NCBI RefSeq assembly: GCF_002802965.1
Contig: NZ_NXGA01000001.1
Span: forward strand, 3,436,388 to 3,500,387
DNA from: Sporolactobacillus pectinivorans
Lineage (GTDB): Bacteria; Bacillota; Bacilli; Bacillales; Sporolactobacillaceae
Reading direction: 5' to 3'
DNA: 64,000 nt
The position numbers and the translations under genes are program-made. Numbering within the stretch: position 1 is the first letter of the stretch; each line of letters starts with the position of its first letter. Of this stretch, positions 17,527 to 26,493 are shown one piece after another. Under the pieces are notes generated by a model. It was not told where the DNA came from, searched no databases, and saw nothing but the letters and a program-made list of their open reading frames with translations.

Positions 17527-17926
17527 TTAACCCGGCAAATTTCCGTCAGCAAATCGATTATCATGGCAGATTAATTGCCATGAAATACCGAACTGATCCT
17601 GAACCCAGCCAAATTTTTTGCTAAAAAAATAATCAGCCAGCTCCACGAACACTCCTCAGCTATCTGATAACTTCTCAAATCAATCTCATTTTCCGTATCA
17701 CAATTCATAGAAAATGAAAGTGCAAACGAAAAATTATGTTTTACGCTACTGTCATTACACATGAATTTCTGTCCTTTTAATGAAAAGGCGACCGCTTCCA
17801 TATTATCCTTTTCTCCAAAATCATCAGCGGCGTAATGATTCAGACTGAGGGCCCTGGAATCTTCAATGAGAGACGTGTACAAATTCAGTGCCTCTTCGCG
17901 ATGGATTGGGAACATCCGTTTTTCAT
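17527..17926 (-). pseudogene. Decayed VOC-family (PhnB/glyoxalase-like) gene
   Basis: Three pieces of one PhnB-like protein lie in different frames. An ATG with TAGGAGGT upstream at 17926 opens the family's first strand, then the frame shifts to REEALNLYTSLIEDSR and LKGQKFMC (114-residue open frame, 17571-17915). After NEID the frame shifts again to FEKLSDS, a TGA, then GVFVELADYFFSKKFG and WVQDQFGISWQL, ending at 17527. The last block is the hallmark C-terminus of the family. Two frameshifts and one in-frame stop make it inactive. The family binds small ligands or divalent metals; the original function is unknown. Confidence 0.8.
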
Positions 17927-18076
17927 TTCAGATTACCTCCTACAGGGTGTGAAATGGCTATATACCATTTTCCAACTTTTGTAGAAACTTCATTTCCGTT
18001 AATTTATTCAATCCAACGATCTTTTACCCTAGCTGCACGTCAATTGATCTTTAACGCATACGTGTCTCAGGAAAGT

Positions 18077-18728
18077 TCACTTGATTTTACTCAATTCATC
18101 GATGAAAGCTGGCCGACGTATGTACTCCTCTTTCAGCTTCCCGATTAATAAACCGGCCGCCGGTTTACCGCACGCCGTTTTGAACGTTCTGATTTTATGG
18201 CAGACTTGCCGATAATGGCTGCGGTTGCTGCTGTGTTCTGCTTCATTCTCAATGTATGCTGTAAAAATCCGTTTAACCTCAGCCGGATAGGGCTTCACAG
18301 GATAAGGATGGAGCGTTTCAATCTCGTAAAGATGATTCTTGCAATAATCCAGAAGCTTTTCATACTTTTTCTCTTGAATCAGGATCTGAACATAAGTATT
18401 TGACGGACTGGCTTTCATCTTCAGCAGTGAAAACGGCATCCTCGAGCATGTCCAGGCTCTGATTGATGACCTCTCCGGGTCCGCCGTCTGATTCATCACA
18501 GTATTGCAGCATGGCAACAACTTCCGGAAGAACAGCCAAGCACAATGAAGCAGCCAACCCGCTGTTTCCCTTGTCCAGTTCGGTCCGGGCGTTTCCCAGA
18601 ACCGTATCCGCACCTTCAAGTGCCTGATCCACCCGATTCCAGTCAATAAAACCGAAGTCTCCCTCTGCCCGTCGGATGGAGCCGGCAATTAATTTGCGGC
18701 TTTCTTTGAGCAGTGATTCTGGAACCAA
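18077..18728 (-). pseudogene. Truncated, frameshifted remnant of a SWIM zinc-finger-type protein gene
   Basis: Two overlapping minus frames carry the middle and end of one helical protein. The first (18728 to about 18400) reads FIDWNRVDQALEGADTVL and SLCLAVLPEVVAMLQYCDES; the second continues from about 18400 with LIQEKKYEKLLDYCKNHL, HYRQVCHKIRTFKTACG and KLKEEYIRRPAFIDELSKI. This order matches the C-terminal half of SWIM zinc-finger family proteins. The CxC...CxH finger and N-terminal half are missing, part of the middle appears deleted, and a frameshift joins the pieces. The family assignment rests on C-terminal pattern only. Confidence 0.6.
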
Positions 18729-18761
18729 TCTTAAAAAAATTATGCTGAACGCATAAAAAAA

Positions 18762-19604
18762 TTAATCTTCCTCTACTTTTCTTAAATGTCGAAACATCTG
18801 CCACATGAATAAAAAACAAACCATGGTAAAAACAACAAAAACAATAATCGTTGGCCAAGTGTTCGAAACCATAATTACCATAGAAGCAATCAGCAGCAAA
18901 ATGATATTGATATTGGTCATAACCGCAAAAACGATCATCATCGGAGCAAGCAAATAACCCAGCGATTTCTTTTTCAGCAGCATAATCGCTGAAATAAATA
19001 TAAGCGGCAGGTAGAAAGATAAATCCAGTGCGTGAACCGGATTCGTCAATAACCCGTCTTTCGTGATACTCTCCGGGGCCTGATTGATCAGCGCTGCCGG
19101 CAGTGACTGAGACAGCCATAGCAAAGTGAACAGTGCGGCAATCACAATCAGAAAAATGCCGACAGCCTTTACCGGTACTCGATCTGTAAACCAGCTTTTA
19201 AAATCCACGGTCAAATTTTTTATAAAAAAATAAATGACCGAGTAAATCGACAATCCGAGGATGGCGCAATAAACATGAAACAGGAAATTGAAATGCAGGG
19301 CAAAGCTGTAGATCACAAACGCGTATACATTAGTGATCATGACCCCGGTCCAAATGATCTTGCCAACTCTATTGCCTTTTGAAGCAAAAAAAGCGGACAG
19401 GATCAAGGCAGGCACCGTGACAAATAAGTTTGAAAAGTCCTGGCCGATTGTCTGGGAAAACCAGTCAATCGTTTCTCTCGAATAGATTCCCTGATAGAAA
19501 ATACCGATGCTGCTTGTCACAGCCATGAGGATAACAATGGGCAATGTAAAATAGATAAAACTTTTGTCAGTTTTAAGTGCATTTGTTTTATGGGCCACCT
19601 TCAT
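18762..19604 (-). CDS. Polytopic membrane protein of unknown function
   Basis: A 280-residue protein with about eight hydrophobic spans: residues near 18-38, 55-75, 80-100, 105-130, 147-170, 195-212, 215-235 and 240-265. No transporter signature was recognised. Basic loops suggest a cytoplasmic N-terminus. Its ATG overlaps the stop of the upstream MarR gene, so the two form a coupled operon, and the pair of TAATNNATTA sites before marR should control both. A MarR-linked export or stress role is inferred only from context. Confidence 0.7.
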   Translation of the reverse strand: MKVAHKTNALKTDKSFIYFTLPIVILMAVTSSIGIFYQGIYSRETIDWFSQTIGQDFSNLFVTVPALILSAFFASKGNRVGKIIWTGVMITNVYAFVIYSFALHFNFLFHVYCAILGLSIYSVIYFFIKNLTVDFKSWFTDRVPVKAVGIFLIVIAALFTLLWLSQSLPAALINQAPESITKDGLLTNPVHALDLSFYLPLIFISAIMLLKKKSLGYLLAPMMIVFAVMTNINIILLLIASMVIMVSNTWPTIIVFVVFTMVCFLFMWQMFRHLRKVEED

Positions 19605-20062
19605 TCTCCTTTATCCATAAATCTAATATTCTCCAGCACCTTCTGCATTGCTCGCCTCGCCGCACTCAGATCGTCTTGATTGACGTCTCTGAACAAAGCC
19701 TGAGTAAAGGCCGTTCCTTCTTCTCTCAGTTTCCCCCAGAAATCCTTGCTCCGTTCAGTCAGTTTGATCCGGATGGCGCGCCCATCGTTTTTGTCTCTTT
19801 CAAGAAGCAGCAATCCCTTTTGTTCCAGTTTTAAAGCGATCTGTTTCACATTCTGATGGGAGCTCCCCATCTCCTTCGCCGCGTCTTTGATTGTTGGCGG
19901 TTCATCAAACAGATTGTCAATCACAATCGACAGAAACCACTGCTTTGTCGTTACGTCAAACTTTTTGAATTCCCGCTCAAGCAGCGTATCCATGCGATTC
20001 GCCGCGACAAAAATAAAGCCAAAAAGAAATTGCTGATCTGACATCAGGTCGAGTTTGTTCAA
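19601..20062 (-). CDS. MarR family transcriptional regulator
   Basis: A winged helix-turn-helix repressor of about 153 residues. The recognition region is PPTIKDAAKEMGSSHQNVKQIALKL near residues 52-76, followed by the wing LLLLERDKNDGRAIRIKLT. Flanking helices form the dimer interface. TTG at 20062 is chosen because GGAGG lies 7 bases upstream; the longer ATG at 20080 has no ribosome site and would overlap that element. Operators lie just upstream. Members respond to phenolic compounds or oxidants; the ligand is unknown here. The first gene of a two-gene operon with a membrane protein. Confidence 0.88.
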   Translation of the reverse strand: MNKLDLMSDQQFLFGFIFVAANRMDTLLEREFKKFDVTTKQWFLSIVIDNLFDEPPTIKDAAKEMGSSHQNVKQIALKLEQKGLLLLERDKNDGRAIRIKLTERSKDFWGKLREEGTAFTQALFRDVNQDDLSAARRAMQKVLENIRFMDKGE

Positions 20063-20084
20063 TTCATTTCCTCCATGCAAAAAG

Positions 20085-20114
20085 TAATGTATTACCTATG
20101 TAGATAATAGATTA
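20085..20114. promoter_or_regulatory. Paired MarR-type operators
   Basis: TAATGTATTA at 20085-20094 and TAATAGATTA at 20105-20114 are two TAATNNATTA palindromes exactly 20 bp apart (two helical turns), starting 23 bp upstream of the marR start. The placement suggests side-by-side binding of two dimers and autorepression. Confidence 0.65.
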
Positions 20115-20285
20115 CCTTTTTTATAAAAAATATCAAGTTTTTTTGTGCATTCGAATTTGTTTTATCGTGTTTTTTTTATAGATGCCACTTAATCCTTCTT
20201 GCTCAATCAATGAGGACTATTTGATACTCTCTTCTAGCCTACGCTTCCATTTTCAAGAAGTCTTCCAACAGAAAATCTCATTTGA

Positions 20286-21143
20286 TTATCCATGATAAAA
20301 AACATTTAATTCTTGCCAAGTTTTCTCCAATGCTTCTAACCGTTCATAGAAATGGTTTCCTTTTTCCTTCCCTATACTGATAATGAGAGCATTGATCAAG
20401 CTAAGTGGTGCGACAAATGAATCAATAAATGATGGAATCCGGCTGGGTGCAGTCAAGGCGACATCTGCATAAGGAATCAGCGGTGATAATAAATTATCTG
20501 TAATAGCTATCGTTGTTGCCCCGTTTGTTTTTGCATACGAAAATATCTTAATAGTTGTATTTGTATAACGTGAAAAACTTATCGCAATTATCACATCCAT
20601 TTTTGAAAGGTGATTTAGCTTTTCAGCATTTTTCTCAACGGACTGTATTAATTCAACATTATCTAACATGATATTTAAATAATATTGTAGAAATAATCCT
20701 AATGATACCGCACTTCGATTTGCTATAATATAGATACGCTTTGCTTTTAGCAATGTATCCACCGTTTTCTGGAAAGCATCAACGTCAATGCGATCAATTA
20801 ACAATTTAATGTTGTCTATATCATCTTTCATTATTTCACGGATACCCAAATCTTTTTCATCATAAACATCGTTAGTCATGCGCAATCTCTCTGTTGTAGT
20901 CAATTGTTCCTGAACAGAAGTCTGCATGGCTTGTTGTAGTTCAACATACCCTGAAAAGTGCAAATAATTTGCAAAACGCACGATCGTTGCATCGCTAACA
21001 TTGGCAAGTTTGGCTAACTTTTTCACGGTCAAAAAAGGTACTGTATTAGGATTTTCTAAAATATAGCGAGCTATTTTAAGATGTGCTTTGCTCATTTTGG
21101 GGATATTCTCAGCAATATATTGGTATACGTTCAATTTTGTCAA
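20286..21143 (-). CDS. MurR/RpiR family transcriptional regulator
   Basis: A 285-residue protein. The N-terminal helix-turn-helix (residues about 10-75) includes VKKLAKLANVSDATIVRFAN. The C-terminal SIS domain (about 120-250) includes AKRIYIIANRSAVSLGLFLQ and TTIAITDNLLSPL, normally a phosphosugar-binding fold. TTG at 21143 is chosen since GGAGGAG lies 7 bases upstream; the upstream ATG would include that site. It lies directly downstream of, and is separated by a strong terminator from, the ABC/aminotransferase operon, which it may regulate. Non-sugar effectors are known for some members, so the ligand is open. Confidence 0.87.
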   Translation of the reverse strand: MTKLNVYQYIAENIPKMSKAHLKIARYILENPNTVPFLTVKKLAKLANVSDATIVRFANYLHFSGYVELQQAMQTSVQEQLTTTERLRMTNDVYDEKDLGIREIMKDDIDNIKLLIDRIDVDAFQKTVDTLLKAKRIYIIANRSAVSLGLFLQYYLNIMLDNVELIQSVEKNAEKLNHLSKMDVIIAISFSRYTNTTIKIFSYAKTNGATTIAITDNLLSPLIPYADVALTAPSRIPSFIDSFVAPLSLINALIISIGKEKGNHFYERLEALEKTWQELNVFYHG

Positions 21144-21216
21144 AGAACTTCTCCTCCAGTTGCCCATAAATGAAACCTCAAATTACACTTTATTTTATAG
21201 CAATCTATCTTATAAA

Positions 21217-21248
21217 ACTAGGGGGGCAAAAGAATTTACCCCCCTAGT
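21217..21248 (-). terminator. Terminator of the ABC importer/aminotransferase operon
   Basis: The perfect 10-bp stem ACTAGGGGGG/CCCCCCTAGT, on the minus strand followed by TTTTAT. It lies about 40 bases past the aminotransferase stop and before the RpiR gene. Confidence 0.9.
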
Positions 21249-21285
21249 GTATCATGCTGTTTAGAAATAATGCGGTTATCAATGG

Positions 21286-22656
21286 TTACGAAAAATATGA
21301 TAAAGCAATCTCATGAGCTTCAACTGTTTTATTAATATCATCAATATCGTGGACGCAGGACACAGAATATCGAGTTAGCGGTTTTACATAAATTCCCAAT
21401 TCTAACAGTTTATAATCAATTTCTTTTCTCAAGTTCATGTTTGCATAGGCCATATCTCGATAGTTATGGACAGGATGATCCGTTAAAACAACATTGAATA
21501 TGCTGCCCATCCCAATGGTTTGCATAGGGATGTCGTGTTTTCGATAGACTGCCTCAAGTTTTTTGCGCAACAGCATTGTATGATCTATGAGATTTTTCAT
21601 GACATCCTTTTCTCCCAATTCTGTAATGGTTGCTAAGCCGGCTTTAAGTACAACTGGATGGCCATTATAGGTTCCGCTGTGAAACAAAATATCCGTTTTA
21701 TTCTTACTTTTGGACTCACCGGCAAGAATGTCCGCCCCATTAGTCGGCGATAGCATGTTCATTATTTCTTTTTTCCCACCGACTGCACCGATTGGAAATC
21801 CGCCACCCAAGACCTTGCCTAGTGTTGTAATATCGGGCTTGATATTAAATTCCCCTTGCACACTACCTGAAAGCATACGAAAACCAGTCTTTACCTCATC
21901 CATGATAAGCACAATATTCAATTGATTTGTTAATACGCGTAATTTTTCCATAAACAACTTGTCAGCAGGAATAAAACCACCAAGTATGGGTTCCATGATC
22001 AAAGCCCCGATTTCATCTGAGTGTTCCCGAAGAATCTTCTCAGTAGCCTCATAATCATTGAAGGGCAGGATTACAGTATTTTTAACATAATAGTCAGGTA
22101 TACCTTTTGAATCTGGAATTGCATTTGGTGATGATTCTTGCCCTGCTTCTGAAATATCTGGGTTTACACTGATCAAGACACGATCAAAGCCGCCGTGATA
22201 ATGACCTTCGAATTTAGCTATTTTTGGTTTCCCTGTATAAGCGAACGCGAGTCGAGTGGCCAACAGAGTTGCTTCTGTACCAGAATTAGTAAACCTGACA
22301 CTTTCTATACTCGGAAAAAAATCAATAATTTTCTCAGCCATCTGAGCTTCCAAACAGTGAGGTGTCCCAAAAATTGTCGTTCCTGTTGTCTCCATTTGCG
22401 CTTCAACAGCTGAAATAATTTCAGGGTATCCATGGCCAAAAATCAGTGCCCCATTGCAAAGCAGGTAGTCAATATATTCATTACCATCAAGATCATACAA
22501 CTTACTGCCATGCCCCTTCTCCATCGTGATTGGATATGGAGGAAAATACTTGATATTTGCAGCTACTCCTCCGGGGATGACTTTACGTGCACGTTCAAAA
22601 TAGGCTCTAGATTTTTTTGTTTTATTTATTAACTCTGATGTTTCATTCTCCAACAT
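21286..22656 (-). CDS. Class III aminotransferase, glutamate-1-semialdehyde aminomutase-like
   Basis: A 456-residue PLP enzyme. It shows the GSA-aminotransferase pattern: ARKVIPGGVAANIKYFPPYP, FTNSGTEATLLATRLA for cofactor phosphate, IVLIMDEVKTGFR with the PLP aspartate, and TTLGKVLGGGFPIGAVGG with the Schiff-base lysine. The extra N-terminal 40 residues and operon context separate it from the heme pathway HemL; related enzymes act on beta- or D-amino acids. It overlaps the nitrilase gene by 14 bases, with GGAGGT upstream. It is the last gene of the importer operon, so it probably acts on the imported compound. Confidence 0.85.
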   Translation of the reverse strand: MLENETSELINKTKKSRAYFERARKVIPGGVAANIKYFPPYPITMEKGHGSKLYDLDGNEYIDYLLCNGALIFGHGYPEIISAVEAQMETTGTTIFGTPHCLEAQMAEKIIDFFPSIESVRFTNSGTEATLLATRLAFAYTGKPKIAKFEGHYHGGFDRVLISVNPDISEAGQESSPNAIPDSKGIPDYYVKNTVILPFNDYEATEKILREHSDEIGALIMEPILGGFIPADKLFMEKLRVLTNQLNIVLIMDEVKTGFRMLSGSVQGEFNIKPDITTLGKVLGGGFPIGAVGGKKEIMNMLSPTNGADILAGESKSKNKTDILFHSGTYNGHPVVLKAGLATITELGEKDVMKNLIDHTMLLRKKLEAVYRKHDIPMQTIGMGSIFNVVLTDHPVHNYRDMAYANMNLRKEIDYKLLELGIYVKPLTRYSVSCVHDIDDINKTVEAHEIALSYFS

Positions 22657-23437
22657 TAATATTACCTCCAGGTGTTAACGATCGGTCATATTCCTCAAGG
22701 TAGGGAATCATTTTTCTGGTCTCTTGTATTTTGTCAAAATCTATATTAAAAATTAATATATCTTCCGTATCGCCAGGCGATTCACAAAGAATATTGCCCA
22801 ATGGAGAAACAAACTTTGACTTACCACAACTGCCTTCGTTTATGGTATTTACACCCAAGACAAATACTGTGTTATCTAATGCTCTGGCAGGGAGCTGGAT
22901 ATCCCATCTTGATTGTGCTGGGATACTCCAGACTGAAGGGACGATAATAATTTGAGCGCCTTGGAGTGTAAGTAGACGGCTGGGTTCGGGAAATTCGATA
23001 TCATAACAAATTAATACACCTATCCTTCCAATTGATGTATCAACGGGAACGTACTGCCTCTTTCCAGCCGTAAAGATTTTTTGCTCACGACCCCAAAGAA
23101 AAGATTTTCGATATGTTTTTAAAATCAGCCCTGTTTTCTCAATGACAGCAAGTGATATAAACAATGAACCTTTTTCACTTTCAACAAAGGGAACAATCAA
23201 TACAACTTGCCATTCAAAGGCTATTTTTTGAAACTGCTCAATAGTATCTTTTGTAGATGCCGCTAGGGAGGCAAAAGTCTGTTTATCCAGGTAGTAACCT
23301 GTTGACCAGAGCTCAGGAAGAATTATAAATTCTGCTCCCTGCCGCCTTGCACGTTTCATCATATCCACGGCATGTATAAAGTTTTGCTCGACTTGTCCGG
23401 GGACAGAATGAATCTGAATAGCTGCAGCCTTAATCAA
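22643..23437 (-). CDS. Nitrilase-superfamily carbon-nitrogen hydrolase
   Basis: A 264-residue amidase-type member of the nitrilase superfamily. The triad is Glu42 (ILPELWSTG), Lys111 (TYRKSFLWG) and Cys144 (LICYDIEFPE). It lacks the length and motifs of true nitrilases and of AguB, and fits omega-amidase or small-amide hydrolases. The TTG start follows AAAGGAGGA. It sits between the ABC ATPase and the class III aminotransferase genes, so it probably deamidates or trims the imported substrate before or after transamination. Substrate unknown. Confidence 0.87.
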   Translation of the reverse strand: MIKAAAIQIHSVPGQVEQNFIHAVDMMKRARRQGAEFIILPELWSTGYYLDKQTFASLAASTKDTIEQFQKIAFEWQVVLIVPFVESEKGSLFISLAVIEKTGLILKTYRKSFLWGREQKIFTAGKRQYVPVDTSIGRIGVLICYDIEFPEPSRLLTLQGAQIIIVPSVWSIPAQSRWDIQLPARALDNTVFVLGVNTINEGSCGKSKFVSPLGNILCESPGDTEDILIFNIDFDKIQETRKMIPYLEEYDRSLTPGGNINVGE

Positions 23438-23458
23438 GAGGAGTCCTCCTTTCTCAGG

Positions 23459-24184
23459 TTAAAGTATTTTTTGTAAAAATTTCTGGGTTCTCTGATGCTT
23501 GGGATGAGTAAAAATTTCTTCAGGGGTTTCGTCTTCCAACAATTGACCCTGATCCATGAAAACCACTCGATCAGCAACTTCCCGAGCAAAGCCCATTTCG
23601 TGTGTTACAACGACCATTGTCATGCCGTCATTCGCCAACTCTTTCATAACATCCAACACATCCTTTACTAATTCAGGATCAAGAGCAGATGTTGGTTCGT
23701 CAAATAACATGATCTTCGGATTCATAGCTAATGCTCTGGCTATTGCTACGCGCTGTTTTTGTCCTCCAGACAAACTATCCGGATAAAATTCAGCTTTATC
23801 TTTCAACCCAACTTTGTCCAGCAAATCGTATGCGGCATCACGAGCTTTATTTTTCTTGTCCTTTCGAACAAGAATGGGAGCAAGTGTAATATTATCAATA
23901 ACTTTTTTCTGAGGAAAAAGATTAAAATGCTGAAAAACCATACCTACTTCCGTTCTTACTTTATTGATATTTGTACCTTTTTGATTGAGATGGATGCCAT
24001 TGATCACAACTTGACCTTCATCAGGAGTTTCGAGTTTGTTTAGACACCTTAGTAGTGTACTTTTCCCTGATCCGGAAGGACCAATAATACAAACGACTTC
24101 CTTCTCCTCAACTTGAATATTTGTTCCTTTCAGGACTTCGTTGTTACCAAATTTTTTATGAATATCTTTCACTTGAATCATCAT
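23459..24184 (-). CDS. Polar amino acid ABC importer, ATP-binding subunit
   Basis: A 241-residue ABC ATPase of the PAAT/GlnQ family. Walker [10 protein letters not shown] near residue 34, Q-loop [13 protein letters not shown], signature [15 protein letters not shown], Walker [15 protein letters not shown] and H-loop VVTHEMGFA are all intact. ATG overlaps the permease stop. It works with the permease and lipoprotein encoded upstream. Confidence 0.95.
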   Translation of the reverse strand: MMIQVKDIHKKFGNNEVLKGTNIQVEEKEVVCIIGPSGSGKSTLLRCLNKLETPDEGQVVINGIHLNQKGTNINKVRTEVGMVFQHFNLFPQKKVIDNITLAPILVRKDKKNKARDAAYDLLDKVGLKDKAEFYPDSLSGGQKQRVAIARALAMNPKIMLFDEPTSALDPELVKDVLDVMKELANDGMTMVVVTHEMGFAREVADRVVFMDQGQLLEDETPEEIFTHPKHQRTQKFLQKIL

Positions 24185-24849
24185 GAACTTTGAAGTCTCC
24201 TCTCGAGCAATCTCATCATGATTGAAATAGATAAATTCATGACTAAATACAGTAAAGCAACTGAAGTATAGATTTCAACTGCCCGAAAGCTTGTGGCAAC
24301 TGCCATTGTTCCTTGTCTTGTGAGCTCACCGACGCCAATAACATTTAATAATGATGTATCTTTTAAACTTATAATGAACTGATTTCCAAGACTGGGAATC
24401 ATTCTTTTAAAAGCTTGTGGCCAGACAATATGGAATAATGTCTGAAAATGGGTTAAACCTAATGATCTTCCAGCCTCGGTTTGTCCAATATCAATAGATT
24501 GTATAGCTCCTCTGACAATTTCAGCAATGTACGCACCAGCGTTTAGTGAAATAGCTAAAACACCTGCAAATAAGGGATCGATTTTTATACTAAGTATTAA
24601 TGGTAGAGCAAAATAAATGTACAAAGCCTGAACCATGATAGGCGTTCCACGAATTACTTCGACGTAAACTGTTGATAATCCAAACAATATTTTATTTTTT
24701 GAGACCCTACCTAATCCAGCGACTGCCCCTATAAGAAATCCCGCCAATAAACCAACTATGGCAATCAGGACTGTATACTTCACACCCTGAAGAAGAAAGG
24801 GAAGTACTTGTATGGCATAACCCCATTCTGGATGAAACCCACTACTCAT
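24181..24849 (-). CDS. Polar amino acid ABC importer, permease subunit
   Basis: A 222-residue HisMQ-type permease with about five membrane spans. The EAA loop that docks the ATPase is [20 protein letters not shown], and the [17 protein letters not shown] motif is typical of the PAAT family. GAGGTGA lies 7 bases before the ATG. Probably a homodimer, since only one permease gene is present. Confidence 0.94.
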   Translation of the reverse strand: MSSGFHPEWGYAIQVLPFLLQGVKYTVLIAIVGLLAGFLIGAVAGLGRVSKNKILFGLSTVYVEVIRGTPIMVQALYIYFALPLILSIKIDPLFAGVLAISLNAGAYIAEIVRGAIQSIDIGQTEAGRSLGLTHFQTLFHIVWPQAFKRMIPSLGNQFIISLKDTSLLNVIGVGELTRQGTMAVATSFRAVEIYTSVALLYLVMNLSISIMMRLLERRLQSS

Positions 24850-24933
24850 AACTCGTTCACCTCTTTAACCGCTAAAAATAATAATCTATAAAAAATTTAT
24901 ACGAAGCATTACCAAATCGTTTTTTTAGAAAAC

Positions 24934-25737
24934 TTATTTAATTTTAGGGGGCTCCGTTCCAAACCATTTCTTATAAATTTTGCTATATGTTCCGTTATCC
25001 ATTAATGCTTTTAAAGCAACATCCATTTTTTTGGTCAACTTGCTATTCTTTGGATAAGCAATACCATATTGCTGTCCATCAAGAAGTTCCCCTACTTTCT
25101 TAACTTGATTATTTCCTTCAGTTTTTATGTAATAATCGATGTTTGGTGCATCAAAAATTACAGCATCGGCTGAGCCATTTAGAAGGTCCATGTAGGCCTG
25201 ATCAATATTCGGGAATGGTACGATCTTCTTTGCGTCTTTCAAGTTGGTATTTATATAATCTAATGCAGATGTTCCTTGCTTCGTCGCAACAACTTTACCT
25301 TTGAGGCTTTTGAAGTTCGTAATATTTTTTTCATTTTTTCTAACTAGAATATAAAATCCTGAATTATAGTATGGCGTTGAAAAATCAATTGTCTTTTTTC
25401 TTTCGTTTGTAATGGTCACTCCAGCAATAACCATATCCAGTTTCCCAGTTTGTAATGCAGGAAGCAGTCCATTGAAATCCATTGTGCTTAGTTGATATTT
25501 CACTTTTGACTGTTTTGAGAGTGCCTTCAGCAAATCCATGTCGAATCCAACATATTTGTTAGTTTTCTGATCAAGATACTCAAACGGGACAAAGCTCGTA
25601 TCCGTGCCAACATTAATTGTTTCTGCTTCCTGTTTACTGCTCGAACTGCTGCTGCCTGAATTGCTGCACCCAACGATCCCGGTTAATACAACAATAGAAA
25701 GTAGACATAAGGTAATCTTTTTTAAGTGCCGGTTCAT
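24934..25737 (-). CDS. Polar amino acid ABC importer, substrate-binding lipoprotein
   Basis: A 267-residue family 3 solute-binding protein. A lipoprotein signal peptide is clear (LLSIVVLTGIVGCSNSG, lipobox I-V-G-C), so it is anchored outside. The binding fold starts INVGTDTSFVPFEYLDQ, with VGFDMDLLKALSKQS and DMVIAGVTITNERKKTIDFS. ATG 25737 (or TTG 25740) is chosen because AGGAG lies upstream and the signal peptide starts here; the longer frame adds 30 unlikely residues. First gene of the five-gene operon. The ligand could be a polar or modified amino acid. Confidence 0.93.
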   Translation of the reverse strand: MNRHLKKITLCLLSIVVLTGIVGCSNSGSSSSSSKQEAETINVGTDTSFVPFEYLDQKTNKYVGFDMDLLKALSKQSKVKYQLSTMDFNGLLPALQTGKLDMVIAGVTITNERKKTIDFSTPYYNSGFYILVRKNEKNITNFKSLKGKVVATKQGTSALDYINTNLKDAKKIVPFPNIDQAYMDLLNGSADAVIFDAPNIDYYIKTEGNNQVKKVGELLDGQQYGIAYPKNSKLTKKMDVALKALMDNGTYSKIYKKWFGTEPPKIK

Positions 25738-26214
25738 CAATTTAATCACTCCTATATAATTTTGTAAAAAATGTAATAATTCACAGATGTTTGTTAGATA
25801 TCGCAACGATGAGATTATTATGCTCAATTCAACATTAATAATGAGGAATTGACTTTAAGCACCAATTTGGTAGCTTTTCATGACAGGAATCTTATCATTA
25901 GTCGGTATAAAATCTAACGTTTATTACATTTATAATATATCATAGAATAAATATTACATGCAATAGAAAATTAATTGTTTTTTGAAAAATTAAAATGGTC
26001 TTTTGGGTGATTGCTTTCTGGCGATAATAGAGTTTAATCCAAATCTTTTCTCGAAATATTTTTGAAAAACCAACATTTCAAAAACCTATTGTTTTTTATG
26101 GGGGATAAGCTTATAGAAAAAGTTTCTTTATGTAGAGTACTCTGAAAGTGGATAGGCAAAAAAATGCTAGATTGATGGTGAAAGATATGCTCAATGATGT
26201 CATCGTGCCACACG
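25738..26214. other. AT-rich spacer upstream of the ABC operon
   Basis: About 480 bases, strongly AT-rich between 25860 and 26120. It should contain the promoter of the ABC importer operon. No gene or strong hairpin was found. Confidence 0.4.
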
Positions 26215-26481
26215 TCAACGGATATCGACTTTGGTATATTTCTTCATGAATTTTAAAGACCGTTCCCAGTAAACCGGATATTCGTTATTCCCACACTTAT
26301 CCAGCTGAACAACCTCCGGAAAAAGAATCACCAGCCTCCGCCGATGCCGTCAAGGATCGGAAAATCGGGTCCATACTCATCTTTCCAGCAAGGGATCTCC
26401 ATCATGTTCAAATCTCTGGTGGAGGAAAGCCAAAGATCCGCGTCCAAAGGAATATAATGACTTCTCTTGATCGTTGTGATC
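26215..26481 (-). pseudogene. Short frameshifted coding remnant, family unknown
   Basis: On the minus strand two frames read like one protein. From about 26481 one frame gives IKRSHYIPLDADLWLSSTRD and EIPCWKDEYGPDFPILDGIG, reaching a TGA at 26328-26330. The next frame continues LVILFPEVVQLDKCGNNEYP and VYWERSLKFMKKYTKVDIR and stops at 26215. The composition is protein-like (W, Y, P and C in spaced positions) and there is no start codon or ribosome site. I do not recognise the family. It lies just after the end of the serine hydrolase gene. Confidence 0.45.
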
Positions 26482-26493
26482 AAGCCTTTTATT

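Noticed and set aside
18643..19119. 158-codon minus-strand ORF
   Set aside because: It lies inside the 280-aa membrane-protein gene in another frame; aromatic and cysteine-rich composition is typical of a shadow.
26463..26490. Terminator after the serine hydrolase gene
   Set aside because: The CTTGATC/GATCAAG stem has no T run in the direction of the gene.
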